DNA of 64,000 bases from Diphasiastrum complanatum. Taxonomy: Eukaryota > Streptophyta > Lycopodiopsida > Lycopodiales > Lycopodiaceae. Below are positions 33,791-45,810 of the stretch, piece by piece; the first letter of the stretch is position 1; every line of letters starts with the position of its first letter. The translations under genes and the position numbers were made by a program. The DNA is taken from positions 60,340,540-60,404,539 of the forward strand of contig CM055095.1 of assembly GCA_029204225.1 (NCBI GenBank). The letters are read 5' to 3'. Under the pieces are notes generated by a model, which was given only the letters and a program-made list of their open reading frames with translations, made no database searches and was not told the DNA's origin.

Positions 33791-34138
33791 TCTCTTTGGG
33801 CTGTCCATCTGCCTTCTTAAGCCTCGTCTTTTTCATACTTGACTTGTGACTTTGGCTATAGATCTTCTTGATGTTGCTGCTGGCAATGTAACTACTCAGG
33901 TGGATCCAAGCAGATTTGGGGATGTTGTTGCTGGTAACTGTTCATGTTCATGATTGGATCGGCATGTGGAACGTGTGGTTGAAACACGTTGAACATGTGA
34001 CTGGACTAAATATTGAACAAATTTTAACTAAATGGATGTCTACAAAATGCAAAGAAGCATCTATGGACTAAAATAGTCTACCAAGTCGTGGTACAAGAAG
34101 AAGGATCACGCTCTCAGATCCTTAGGCTTCCAGCCTTT

Positions 34139-34626
34139 TGTAAAGACCACTATGGAAAACCCCTAAGATGAGGATAGGAAAACATAAAAGAGACAGTGGA
34201 GCAAAACCACCCAAGCAATCCTAGATCCCTCCTGGAGAATCCTCCTGGATCTAGCCCCCAAGCCATGCCATGTGATAGCAAGAGGAGAAGAGCTCAATAG
34301 GTAACCTAGACCAAAGTCATAGACGGGAAAATCACTACCTCAATATATAGAGAGTAGGATCATGTGCATGAACCCATGCAATCCCCATGTAGGTCAACTA
34401 TAAATAGATTACAGCTCTTCATGCATACCTCCTGCCTATATCAGTCACACGTACATGCACTACTCCATATGTCTCAATTAGAGTGTGGGTCCTCTCAAGG
34501 TCATTAGTCACCAACAGGTCTCAATGTGGAATAAAACCTAGGCATGACCAATAATCTCAAAGACTGGAGGGTCGGTCTACCATATTAGGACTATTTCATG
34601 TCCCTAAGAGAATATGGTTGTTAACA
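34139..34626 (-). repeat. Solo LTR, duplicated copy (488 bp)
   Basis: Same length, ends and CCTTT flanks (34134-34138 and 34627-34631) as 30894-31381. The shared insertion site shows it was copied together with its host sequence, not inserted twice. Confidence 0.9.
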
Positions 34627-34631
34627 CCTTT

Positions 34632-34750
34632 AATGGCTGATTACAATGTTTACGTATTAGTCATAAATGAAGAGATCATCATCATCGGTGTCTATGTAGA
34701 TGACACCCTAATTTTGTCAAGGAGCGACGACTTGATTGCACATGTTGACA
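34632..34750 (+). pseudogene. Copia RT YVDD fragment, duplicated copy
   Basis: MADYNVYVLVINEEIIIIGV then YVDDTLILSRSDDLIAHVD, as in copy 1. Confidence 0.75.
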
Positions 34751-35527
34751 GATCCCCTACTCCAGAGGATCTGTTGGTTTACTCTTTGCTTCTTCAGAAC
34801 TGTTTATGCCTGTTAGTAGACTTCATGGCATTCATTAGATGTGTTCTTGATATTGTAATGCCCAAGCTAGGCAGAATGGACGGATCGATGTTGTAGTAAT
34901 GTTATCCTGCCTGTCAGAGGACAACTCAAGATCGTTCTCTCTTGCAAACACTCACATTCAAACAGAATTGCAATCCATGAACATTCATTTGCAGATCAGC
35001 ATGTAGCCCAAATGAACATTCATTTGATTCTACAACTACCCCCTCTAAAAACGAACTGAATCAAATCCTACACTTTACTAAAACTGAGCTACACTTGCAT
35101 TAATCCACAAAGATAAAACAAGAACTAATCTATAGCATTTTAGAAGTCCAAGAATCAAGAAACCAACCAGTCTTTTGATTCTTGGACATCCCAAGAACAT
35201 CAAGAACTAGAATGTTGGAGGATATGCAACATTTATACCACATTTCTAGCCTATTTAGTTTACTTGAATGCTGATTCCTACATTAATCCACAAACAAGAA
35301 AAGAAGACTAATCCACTCTAGGAAAGCATCAAATGTAATCCACTCTAAAATCCACAACCACACACAAAGGGGGGAAGGGCAAGATCATGAATGCATCACT
35401 CAAGAAACAAGCATGATCAAGGAGCTCAATGGATGCACCAAACTCGTGAAGGCTCTTCTCATTTCAGCATGGAGTAGATACAATACACAAAAAGCTCCTC
35501 TCACAAAGAGGGAGTCTCTTAAATAAG
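34751..35527 (-). repeat. R2 LTR-like repeat, truncated
   Basis: Same as 31530-32248. It is cut at 35527 inside the CTTAAATAAGCA segment. Confidence 0.6.
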
Positions 35528-35823
35528 CATGCAATCCCCATGTAGGTCAACTATAAATAGATTACAGCTCTTTATGCATACCTCCTGCCTATTTCAGTCA
35601 CACGTACATGCACTACTCCATATGTCTCAATTAGAGTGTGGGTCCTCTCAAGGTCATTAGTCACCAACAGGTCTCAATGTGGAATAAAATCTAGGCGTGA
35701 CCAATAATCTCAAACACTGGAGGGCCGGTCTACCATATTAGGACTATTTCATGTCCCTTGTAGAATATGGTTGTTAACACCTTTAATGGCCGATTACAAT
35801 GTTTACATAAAAGTCATAAATGA
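35528..35823 (-). repeat. Partial solo LTR and copia RT scrap, third copy
   Basis: Matches the last 255 bp of the solo LTR (ending 35779), then CCTTT and 39 bp of the copia frame (NGRLQCLHKSHK-type readings; the original frame is ADYNVYIKVIND). It is joined at about 35823 to the transposase end of ORF-X copy C. Confidence 0.8.
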
Positions 35824-36160
35824 TCGTAGTGCATTTTTTGCTATCGATTCAACCAAGACATTAAGCATGGACTTTTCAGACACATTGGTGTTGCCTCGTC
35901 ATTGTGAATAGGTGTGCATGAATTTCACATTTTTTCTTTTTGTCAATTGTGATCAATGCTATATTAGTCATCTACACTACTTTTTCATTACAGCTATTTA
36001 TTGTGAATTAAAATGTGAGCATAACAAATATCTAATCCTAACATTGCTAAATGTGTAGGTATTTTTTCAACCAGATCGACTGAACAAAGATTGGTGGTAT
36101 GTTGTTCAAATTAAGCCACGCTCAAGACATGTATTCAAAAATGCATATGTTGAAAATGAA
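35824..36160 (+). pseudogene. DUF4216-like end of TNP2 transposase, copy C
   Basis: SAFFAIDSTKTLSMDFSDTL then VLPRHCE, the same TAG as copy A, an intron from GTGTGC (35913) to TGTAG (36058), then VFFQPDRLNKDWWYVVQIKP. The rest of the transposase is absent. Confidence 0.65.
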
Positions 36161-37405
36161 ATGGAATATTTGAAGTTCAGATGTTTGAGGTATATGCCGA
36201 ACGCCATGTGCGATTGTATCCTAAAGAAGCTTGTAAATGGAGAATTGTATTTTGGAAGAAAAAATAGAGAAAAATACATTGATGAAGGAGTTCTTCTTAT
36301 GGTTCGTGAGATGGTTGCACAAAGTGTTGTACAGAATTTGCACTACAGAAGAAGACTTGCCCCCAAACGTGGACTACAATAAAGAGAGCATGACACAACT
36401 CTCAAAAATCATCGACTTAACTTTTTGTCGGAATTGGCTTAGAGCGCACTATGGAAAAGGCAAAGGTATAACTTCAAAATTGATTGGTGTTATACCTATT
36501 CCCTTGAGAGTAGCTGCAGAAAATATTAAACAAAAATATCTTATCGTCCACAATACTAAACATGAAACTGGGACCTCTAGTAGCACCAAATGGAGGTTCT
36601 TCTACAAAGCAAAAACTTCAAAAAATGAGGAGGCCATCTGTTGTGGAGCTGAAGACTCAAGTTTCATGACACTTCCTTCTTCGCTGTGGGAGTATCCCAC
36701 ATTGTATATATTTGATAAGTTTGAGTCTTTAGACTTCAATTACATTTTTTCAATGGTCTGCCATTGTTTGACAACTCTCATGCCACAACACAATGTCTGT
36801 GTGATTGTTCTCTTTCTGGATCACAACAGGAAAGAGGGTATCAAATCAAGCATCAAAGCAATGCATGATGTATGTTGTTCTGTTTTTGAGGGTTACTACG
36901 AGCTGACACCTCCATTGAAAGAGAATAATATAACTATTCCGAACTTGCAGCCTGTTTTGTTTGTTCTTTACAATGGTGAGTCCCCGAATGATGTCAGCCA
37001 GTGTGTGCAAGACAAATTTAAACTCTTGAGATTGTGTTTCGGAGATAGTGAAAAATCGGCAAAACATTTTGTGTCATGTAAGCTAATCACAACAAGAAAG
37101 CAAAGCATTGGCGAGGTGTTAGCAGCATTATTGAATCCTTTTGTGCTCCAAGTTGGTTTGTGTGCTTATATAGAATGTCATATTGTGTGGCAGAGCTCAT
37201 GAACAACATCGGTCGCACTATTGTGACTATCGATATACTATTAATGTGTCATTTTTTGATGAATGTTATATACTTTTTAATTGATTTGAAAAGGTTTTTG
37301 ACATATGATATGTTTATGAGAAGTTTTATAATATTTGTGTATGCATGGGTTTTACAGAACACAATCATGTCATACCCAATTCAAACGTGGTTCACATACT
37401 GCTAA
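36161..37405 (+). pseudogene. ORF-X copy C (most complete)
   Basis: Unrecognised protein. Blocks in order: KFRCLRYMPNAMC, FGRKNREKYIDEGVLLMV, a 2-bp frameshift shared with copy A, then one open frame of about 280 codons with TTEEDLPPNVDYNKESM, CRNWLRAHYGKGKGIT, PIPLRVAAENIKQKYL, VHNTKHETGTSSSTKWRFFY, LPSSLWEYPTLYIFDKFESL, MVCHCLTTLMPQHNVCVIV, LDHNRKEGIKSSIKAMHDVC and FVLYNGESPNDVS, ending WQSS at 37202. The VCLYRMSYCVAELMN tail is in another frame (37160-37405). No known catalytic motif is visible; I infer a mixed alpha/beta fold from alternating hydrophobic runs. Confidence 0.5.
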
Positions 37406-37489
37406 ATTATCGAATTTTCGTAAATGAATATTGTCTCAAAATTCTCAAATCCATTTTTGAAAAAATTGCCAAAGTCCAAAATTAATTGA

Positions 37490-37782
37490 TACAATGTTGA
37501 ATGTCATGACTCACCATGCGCAGGACATCCCGACATACATCATACATTAGATTTGGTATGAAGGGACTTTTATTGGCCAAAACTCAAGCCCTTTGTAGAA
37601 TCTTATGTGGTCAAGTGTGACCAATGCCAGTTGAATAAAGTTGAATGCCATAAGGCCGGAAGATTGTTGCATCCATTGGATATCCCAAATAAGAGATGGG
37701 ATAGTATTTCCATGGATTTCGTGAAGGAGGAACTTTCTCACTTTTAAGTTCTGAGGATAGAACTTGAATAAGGAGGGAATAA
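37490..37782 (+). pseudogene. Ty3/gypsy integrase zinc-binding fragment, copy C
   Basis: HDSPCAGHPDIHHTLDLV, RDFYWPK, CDQCQLNKVECHKAGRLLHP, WDSISMDFVKEEL, then the purine tract GAATAAGGAGGGAATAA and the LTR. Confidence 0.7.
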
Positions 37783-38259
37783 TGTCATGCCCATGACTGG
37801 TCTCGGGTAGCGTGTCCACTCTAGGGACCGGTAGACCAACAACTCGTAAGTTAATTGCGACTATAAGGGAATTGGGGCCCTTATGTGTACATGGTCATAA
37901 TTAATGGTTGTAGGCCTAAACACTTGGTGGTGGAGCTGGTATGGGTCTATCAGTGAGTCATTAGCGAACTCGATGACTGGCCCAAATAGGCTGCAAAGGT
38001 GTCTAGTGAGGTGTCACAGTGCACTACTAGTGGTGCATGGGCCTTGGAGAGTAGAAGTATACCTCTTGGGCTCTCACTAGTGTAAGCTTGATTCTGGTAT
38101 TGGTAGCTACATGCATTCCTCTTTCCATGATTCTGATTGATCCATAGCTTGGGGGCTAGATCCGTACCATCTAGGTTTGGTTGGGTTGGTTTATCCACCA
38201 CCCATTCCCTTGTGTTGTTGCTTTGATTGGTATGCTTAGACTAGAATCATGTAGTGAGG

Positions 38260-38314
<55 letters not shown>

Positions 38315-38369
38315 TTTGCTGTGAATTGCACGCATGAGACAAAGTGAGAGCTCTCTTCTGAGAGAGAGA

Positions 38370-38414
<45 letters not shown>

Positions 38415-38562
38415 TAGACAAATAATGAGAGTAGAAGAGATACACAACACCTAAAAAAATCGGCCAACCGTCAATTATGTGAGGTAGTGGTTCATTGGTT
38501 GGACCATTACCACAAATAATCCGTCCCTGCATAGCTCGTGGCATCCGCCACTCATTGCCAGG
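37783..38562 (+). repeat. Ty3/gypsy LTR, family G1, copy C
   Basis: TGTCATGCCCATGACTGG start. It carries the 200-bp segment absent from copy A and two GA arrays (38265-38310, 38360-38412). Confidence 0.6.
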
Positions 38563-39660
38563 TGTTGGCCGATTTTGAATCCCCATGATGCTCGGCCAGA
38601 GCTACCCAAGAGCACCACTCACCTTAGATCGATGAGGTCTCTGAAAAGACGAGACGAATGAAGACTGAGAGTCGAGTATGAGAGCCAAGAAATACTAGTC
38701 AGTATTGTCAAGTAGAAACTGTGTAAGCCTCATGGTGAATCTCGGAAGATGGAATAGCCATGTAGGAACTAGTATCTCTAGGCAAAGTAATAAATGCAAG
38801 TAGACTCCTCTTAAAGAAATTAGAGTGAGCCACCTTTTGATGGTGACCTCTAGTGGAGAGCATTATTCCACTTGTAATTTGTGTAATGTGGAAATGCCAC
38901 TAGGATGCCACCTAGGGAGCTCTCTTGCATATTTAAGAGACTCCCTCTTCATGAATAGGAGCTTTTTGTGAAATGTACCTACTCTAGGCTGAAATGAGAA
39001 GAGCCTCCACGAGTTTTGGTGCATCCATTGAGCTCCTTGATCATGCTTGTTTCTTGAGTGAATGCATTCATGATGTTGCCCTTCCCTCCTTTGTGTGTGG
39101 TTGTGGTTTCTAGAGTGGATTAGATTTCCTGCTTTTCTAGAGTGGATTAGATTTCATTTCTTTTTTGTGGATTAACATAGGAATCAGCATTCAAGTAAAC
39201 TAGATAGGCTGAGTTCGTGGTGTAGTTCTTGTATATCTCCTTACAACCCTGTTCTTGATGTTCTTGAGATGTCCAAGAATCAGAAGACTGGTTGGTTTCT
39301 TGAATCTTGGACTTCTTGTTTTATGGATTTATGCAAGTATAGTAGTGTTTAGGATCTGATTTTAGTTCGTTTTCATAGCATTAGAGTAGGATTTCAGTCA
39401 TTGTTCAACAGTTTTGCATGCTGATCTAATGGTTGAACATTTTGGCATGCATGCTTGATTGAATGTGGTCATTTATGCACGTGCTTCAGTGCAAGAGTGA
39501 CGAACCTGAGTGTCCTCTGACAGGCAGGACAATACTACAATGTTAAACAGTCCATTCTGTCTGGTTTGGGCATTGAAATAACAAGAACACATCTAATGAA
39601 TGCCCACGAAGCCTGATAACAGGCAGAACCAACCTCGAAACTGTTCTAGAACAAGAAGAA
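38563..39660 (+). repeat. R2 LTR-like repeat, copy C
   Basis: Starts TGTTGGCCGATTTT. Blocks ATGGTGAATCTCGGAAGATG, GGTGACCTCTAGTGGA, CATATTTAAGAGACTCCC (TATA-like) and TCTGACAGGCAGGACAA match 31530-32621 in reverse. It ends in Arg/Glu-codon-like purine repeats near 39660. Confidence 0.6.
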
Positions 39661-39734
39661 AGAACTAGAACAAGAACACAAGAAAGAAACAAAAAAGTCA
39701 ATAGATTCTGAAATAGAGAATCAGTAAACACCGG

Positions 39735-39850
39735 GTCCCAGATTATTTATGGTAACGGCCCTCCCAATGGCCATTATCTAATACGTAATTATCGTTCGTT
39801 TGACTTTAACCCATTCTTGGTCCCTATATTATGTCAAATAATATAGGGCC
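39735..39850. repeat. Palindromic-motif repeat unit
   Basis: GATTATTTATGGTAACGGCC, the TACGTAATTATCG motif and the CCCTATATTATGTCAAATAA-type palindrome, as in the palindrome arms. Confidence 0.7.
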
Positions 39851-39917
39851 CCGAAGTGAATTTTTTCTGTTCTTAATTAAAATTTTGGCCTGGGTGCATG
39901 CCGAGATATAGCGTGTG

Positions 39918-39920
<3 letters not shown>

Positions 39921-40013
<93 letters not shown>
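39921..40013. repeat. (AG)n microsatellite
   Basis: 93 bp of AG between the palindromic motif unit and the captured-gene fragment, the same order as at 52804 and 26283. Confidence 0.95.
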
Positions 40014-40016
<3 letters not shown>

Positions 40017-40858
40017 ATGATGATTTTGTTGGCCTGCAAATCAACTTACTGAATGGATCATGCAATTACAGTTTAGTGAAAGAGTATGATAGTATGAAGA
40101 ATAGTCACTTGATTGTGTATGATGATGGCGATGAAGAATGGTAGACACCAAGCATCTAGTAGCACGTGAAAGCGGCTTGGGCATAATGCAGAGCGGACAA
40201 ATAAGAAAAGAGGAAGATGATCAAATAATATTAGATTGTCCAAAAAGAGATGATGATCAAATCTTCATGATTGGAATGTATTTGGAGGATTGATATCTTG
40301 GGCAGGGTTCTGATTATGCGAATGATGAAGCCTCTTAGCTTTCGAATGATTAGAAGTTATGCAATGGATCCTTTCTTGACTGCCCCTATGAGTGGAACCT
40401 TAATAGGAATGGAAATCATAGCTATGGCTTTTAAACTTCTTGCAAGGTAACAAGTGTTTATGCAAGAAGAAGGCATTCTATCAGGAATGGTAAACTGCAT
40501 GGCCTTAATATGTCTTCTGGAAAACAAAACAATGATCTGCCGGCTTTTGAAAATTAGGCAGTTTGTTTGCCTACATCTACTAGTTTGCTAACTCAAAGTG
40601 AATGATTCATCCAAAACTTGGAAGCTGGAGATGGTTTGACCAGCAATGAAAGCGTGGGCGCTATTTCTTCAAACATTGTTTATAGCAAAATTCTAGGCTA
40701 TGTTGAAGCACGTATTACAATTCATGTAGTCGGGCCTGATTCAGAGACATGGGATGATGATATGGGAAAACCTAGAAAAATGATTTGATATCTCATTTCT
40801 CCTATTGATTTCATTGCAAGATCTTCTTGATCCGTCATCCCTTGTGTTTGCCACATAG
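40014..40858 (+). pseudogene. Captured-gene fragment, copy 3
   Basis: [20 protein letters not shown] then VKEYDSMKNSHLIVYDDGDE. The C-terminal part of the Tudor-like segment is deleted after EEW. A second open stretch runs to AISSNIVYSKILGYVEARIT and VVGPDSETWDDDMGKPRKMI, the furthest 3' coding sequence of any copy. Several stops interrupt it. Confidence 0.45.
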
Positions 40859-40868
40859 AGAGAGAGTG

Positions 40869-41362
40869 TGTTGGAGGGTTTGTGGATCCCAAGGCGTGTG
40901 TAAGTCCAACCCAATGATCACATAGTTATTTGATTAATTAGAATGTTAATAAAAGGATTTTAGGCCTTTTTGCGAGACTTTTAATGTCGCAGAGCCTAAA
41001 TGTCAAGTTAGTGAATAAAGTTGGGTTTCCCTCGAATTTTGATGGTTCCCACACTTTTTTAAATTTGAATAAAAAGAGAGGCAAGACTAGACCAATAGGA
41101 TTCAAAGGCCAAGGTCCTCCTCGAGAAAGGGAGAGAGAGAAGAGTAGGTTTCTATCATTGTTGTGGATTTAGGGTTAATGGATGTAGTGTTAACGCTTAA
41201 TGTTAATGGAGGTTAGTGTTAGATCCTCCATTCATGTTGAAATCTGAACTATACTATCGCTCTCATGGGAACGAACCTCCGCATGACAACTAACTCCGTC
41301 TCTTTGATGCAAGATTGACTAGATCTTGGATTCAGGTTAGGAAAGGAAAGAAACCCACTACA
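40869..41362 (+). repeat. Ty3/gypsy LTR, family G2 (5' LTR, 494 bp)
   Basis: TGTTGGAGGG to CCCACTACA, directly followed by a primer-site-like sequence. Relative to the 56422-57177 LTR it has lost about 220 bp after GGTCCTCCTC (41121). Confidence 0.8.
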
Positions 41363-41387
41363 ATTTTGGCGCGTTTGTCGGGGAGCT
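41363..41387 (+). other. Ty3/gypsy primer-binding site
   Basis: ATTTTGGCGCGTTTGTCGGG, close to the TTTGGCGCCGTTGCCGGGGA site common in plant Tat/Athila-type gypsy elements. Confidence 0.75.
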
Positions 41388-42350
41388 ACGCCAATTTTTC
41401 AGTTTGCAGCATGTTTGGCTGATGGCTAGCTTGCATTAGGCATCTTGTCGTGGCATGAATAGTGTTAAAACTACATTGTAGGGATAGTTTGGGATTGATT
41501 TTGCTAGATTTTGAGTGGATTTACTTGTTTGAAATCTAATCTGATTATTAAACAGGGAAAGCTATTTATATCACTAATCTTAAGATCCATTTGGATCAAA
41601 GATATCAGAGAAAATAACAAAAATCAATCAAATCTGTCAAATTTGGTCAAAAAGAATGCGTCATCAAAGCCCAGAATTTTTTACCCTCTATTAGGAAACC
41701 TTCGCCGAGTTGCATAGACCTTCGGTTTTGTTTACAAAACCTTCAGTTTGAAGGGCAAAGATTAATTCCCAGCAGATTTCCAGAAACATCAGAAAAACCA
41801 CCAAAAAACACCAAAAATTATTAAAATCCTAAAAAATACAGAAAAAGAACCTTCGCCCAAATTACTGTGCTTAGATGTGATTCAGATCTATCTACTGCCA
41901 GGTCGGCAAAGAATAATACCAAAAAGAGAAAGATTTTCAGAGGATCAGTTGTCATATTGTCATATTTTTGCCAAAAAAGTCACTTTTTTGCAAAATTATT
42001 AGTATCTTGATCCTTCGCCAGAACCTTCGCCGAGTTTCCAGAACATTCTATTTATATAAAAATATTATTTTTGAGTTTGGCAAAGATTTATCTTGATCAG
42101 ATCACAAAAAATCTTGTTTTTTACCCTCGCTAGATCACAAAAACTGTATTTTCTTGTGTCAGAAACCTTCGTCCGGTTGTCCATAGTTTTATCTGTGTCA
42201 GATCTTCTATATGAGAAATCGATGAAGGTTATTTCTCAAGAAATTGCCAGAAAAGTGTTCAGAGAGTTTTTATCCCAAAATAGCACTGTTGAACCTTCGC
42301 CGAGCCAACCTTTGCCTAGATAACCTTCATAGTCCTATTTTTAGTTTTTG
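41388..42350 (+). other. Gypsy G2 leader with repeated CCTTCGCC motifs
   Basis: Non-coding. AACCTTCGCC(GAG) and close variants occur near 41698, 41850, 42012, 42024, 42166, 42292 and 42306, amid AAAATT-rich sequence. It is joined abruptly to mid-RT at about 42355. Confidence 0.65.
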
Positions 42351-42354
42351 ATTT

Positions 42355-44479
42355 TCTAGATCAAGTCTGTCGAAATTCAGATACAGACCACCTAGATCAA
42401 TTGGAGAAAGTCTTTGAAAGATGCCGCAAATATCGGATTTCTCTAAATCCAGAAAAATGCCAGATATGGGTTTCTCATGGAGTGGTGATTGGACATGTGA
42501 TATCAAGACATGGTATTGCCACCGATTATTCTAAGATCAAAGTTATTGTGGAATTGCCACCGCCAGCAACAATTTGAGGAGTTTATGTGTTTATGGGTCA
42601 TGTGAACTAATATCGAATTTTTATTATCTTCTTTGCGGATTTAGCACAACCTATATACAAATTAACTATTGTTCCTATTTGGAAAGTAGAGGCGTTAAAA
42701 GCCTTTGAAAAGTTAAAAAAAATATTATCTTTGGCACCAATACTGCGTTTTCCAGATTGGACATTAGAGTTTCATGTTCATACAGACGCCTCAAAATACG
42801 CCATTGGATCAGTTTTGACGCAGCCAGGTGACTATAAGAAAGATTATCCTATACGATTTGCAAGCAGACAGCTTACAGATCCATAGAAGAATTATTCAAC
42901 AATAGAAAGTGAAGCGCTAGCCATGATTTTTTCTGTTCGGAAATTTCGTCACTATCTCATGGAAACGCACTTTGCATTTTATATGGATCATCAACCGTTA
43001 CTTTACTTGGTAAATAAGACGTGTAATACTGGACGTATTGCAAGATGGTTATTATTATTGACTGAATTTGACTTTCGAATTGTGGTCAGAAAGGGGAAGC
43101 AACATTAACTAGCCGATCATGTTTCATGAATTGAATCCGCACCAGTTAATACTTAAGTGGATGATGAACTGCCAGATGCTACGTTGTTCTATGTTGAAGC
43201 AATACCTGAGTGGGTGGCAGATATTTTTGAGTACCTGATGCTAGGACAACTGAATGACTCTTTGACAAAAGTACAAAAAAGACAATTGATTCATAAGGCT
43301 CAACCTTATCAATTAATTGCAGGACAATTGTATCATCGTGGATCAGATAATATTTTACGAAGATGTGTTTTACCGCATGAAGTACTAGATCTAATCATGT
43401 TTAAACATGATGGCATGGGTGGAGGACACTTCTCTACAGATAATACTGTTCGCAAACTTTTGCAATCCGGTTGTTGGTGGCCTACGCTTCATAAGGACAC
43501 AGAAAATTTTATTCAGACATGTGATATCTGCCAGTGAGCATGACGGCCTACTCGACAAAATTATGAACTCTTACATCCGGTTTTATCACAAGCACCATTT
43601 GAAAAATGGGGACTGGATTATGTTGGTCCTAATCATCCCGCTGCGCAAGGATCTCAGGCCCGATACATTATCATCACAACTGATTATTTGACTAAGTGGG
43701 TTGAAGCCAAAGCTGTCAAAGTGGCTGATGCGAAATCTACGGCCAAGTTTCTATATGAAAATATTATAATCAGATTTGGATGTCCAATTGAAATTGTCAA
43801 TTATCGGGGTACACACTTTGTTAATCAAACAATAAAGTGTTTACTAGAAGATTTTTTTGTTATACACAGATTTAGTACTCCCTATTATCCCAAAGGGAAT
43901 GGCCAAGCTGAATCTTCCAATAAGATTTTCTGCACCATTATGACAAAGACAGTTGAAGCGAGTCGGTATGATTGGGAACATAAATTGTATGCAGCATTAT
44001 GGTCATTCAGAACCGCTTACAAAAATAGTACAAATCAAACACCTTTTCAACTGGTTTATGGTCAAGATGCTGTTATGCCAATTGAATTCTTAATCCCATC
44101 TTTATGCATAGCAGCAACAGAACGATTAAATGATGACCAGTCTTTACAACTTCGCCACGATGCATTGCACAAATTATGTGAAACCCGATTGATGGCAGTT
44201 CATGCCTTAGCAGTAGAGAAAGCCCGCCGCCAGGCATGGCACGATCGGCGATTGCATAAGAAATATCTGGAAGCAGGAGATCTTCCATTGATGTACAAAA
44301 CCAAGCTGATCAAGGGTAAGTTGAAGTTTACTGGGAAAGGCCCGTATAAAGTGAAGGAAATCCTGAAGTATGGCACAGTAATTCTTGACCACTTGGATGG
44401 GAAACGATTTGATACTCCAGTAAATGGCAGCCGATTACGCAAGTTTCGGCAGCCTGCTCAGCCAGTTCAGCAAGCCTAA
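42355..44479 (+). pseudogene. Ty3/gypsy pol (end of RT, RNase H, integrase)
   Basis: Starts inside RT: DHLDQLEKVFERCRKYRISL, NPEKCQ, GHVISRHGIA. RNase H: FHVHTDASKYAIGSVLTQPG, ESEALAMIFSVRKFRHYL, DHQPLLYLV. Integrase: H2C2 region (PHEVLDLI ... GGGHFSTDNT ... CWWPTLHKD ... CDICQ), core WGLDYVGPNHPA, NYRGTHFVNQ, FSTPYYPKGNGQAESSNKIF, then a chromodomain-less C-terminus ending RLRKFRQPAQPVQQA. Gag, protease and the YVDD part of RT are deleted. The second catalytic Asp (normally D before R/NGTHF) is Tyr. Stops at about 42576, 42885 and 43107. The last 263 codons (43688-44479) are open. Confidence 0.85.
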
Positions 44480-44960
44480 TCTCAATATATTTTTTCATTT
44501 TATTTGTTTTTTTTTTTTGTTTTCAGTATTTAATTTACTGACTTTCTTTGGAAAAAGACAGTTAAAAATAAAAAATAAAAAAAAAATAAAGAAAGACTGA
44601 TGAGCAAAAGTCAGGAAGTCATCAGCATAAGGAAATGGAAGCACAATATTTTTATGGAAAATGACTTAGAAAACCACTATTTTGGGCCGATTTGGCCAAT
44701 ACAGTATCAGAAACCTTCGCTGAGCTCTCAGACTGTACATCCACCCTTGATTTATCTAAATTGAGGTGGGCGAAGGTTTCTGACAAGAGAAAATTCAATT
44801 TTTGAGTCAGGCGAATGTTCAGTGATATGCCATTTTGGGAACCTTCGCGGAGCATCATAATGTCATTATGAACGTTCGTTGACCTGGTAGATGATCTTAA
44901 AATGTCAAAATTCCATGGGAAATTCATGATTGCCAATTGATTTATTGGATATGAGGTCCA
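44480..44960 (+). other. Spacer downstream of gypsy pol, with CCTTCGC motifs
   Basis: Poly-T and poly-A runs, then motif copies AACCTTCGCTGAGC (44711), GGCGAAGGTTTC (44768), AACCTTCGCGGAGC (44840). No gene. Confidence 0.6.
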
Positions 44961-45206
44961 CTTGAGCTAGGCTTATGAAGTATCTTCCAACCTCTAGTAA
45001 GATATAATGGAGAGGCATTCTTGGAGGGCCTGAAAACAGTTTGGTCTACAATGTAGAAAGCCTGCAAAAAATACAGTTCAAATAAAATGTCAAATAGAAT
45101 ATCAAAAAGGTTTTCATGCAATGTAAGATTGAGGACCTAACATAGAATGTTTATAGCACATATTTCTATACATATATGTAATATATGGCAGATATAATAT
45201 ATATAA

Positions 45207-45209
<3 letters not shown>

Positions 45210-45260
<51 letters not shown>
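45210..45260. repeat. (TA)n microsatellite
   Basis: TA array; another lies at 45512-45550. Confidence 0.95.
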
Positions 45261-45269
<9 letters not shown>

Positions 45270-45307
45270 ATTTCTATATCATATATATATTAAACTATAT
45301 ATCCTCA

Positions 45308-45508
45308 GAACCTCGCACCACGGCGGGGGGTTTTGAATTTTTTTTATTGTATTCGTATATATTTGTATATATATACTTATATACCTATACAATATGCATA
45401 TATAAAAACAAAAGGATATAAGATACATAATTGTGTATATATATAAGATACAATTATATATCGTTTGTATAAGATATAATTATATATATGTGATATATAC
45501 ATATATAT

Positions 45509-45565
<57 letters not shown>

Positions 45566-45810
45566 AATAATCTGATAAAAAATGGACCTCCCGCTGTGGC
45601 AGGAGGTTTTGAGTTTCTTTAATTTTACTCAAAAAATGGAGAACTCAGAACCTCCCACCGCGGCGGGAGGTTCTGATTTTTTTATTTAACCCAGAAAATG
45701 AAAAACGGGGAACTCAAAACCTCCTGCCATGGCGGGAGGTTCTGAGTTCTTTTTATTTAAGTTAAAAAATGGAACATTCAGAAACTCGAGCTGCCGCGGG
45801 AGGTTCTGAA
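45308..45810. repeat. Array of GC-rich hairpins
   Basis: Hairpins near 45308, 45584, 45648, 45716 and 45780, of the type GAACCTCCCACCGCGGCGGG followed by AGGTTC and a T-rich tail. The last four are spaced about 65 bp apart. Confidence 0.85.

Larger units (their letters stand above)
34044..35527. repeat. Segmental duplication, copy 2
   Basis: Direct copy of 30797-32248. It ends where another partial LTR begins. Confidence 0.85.
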
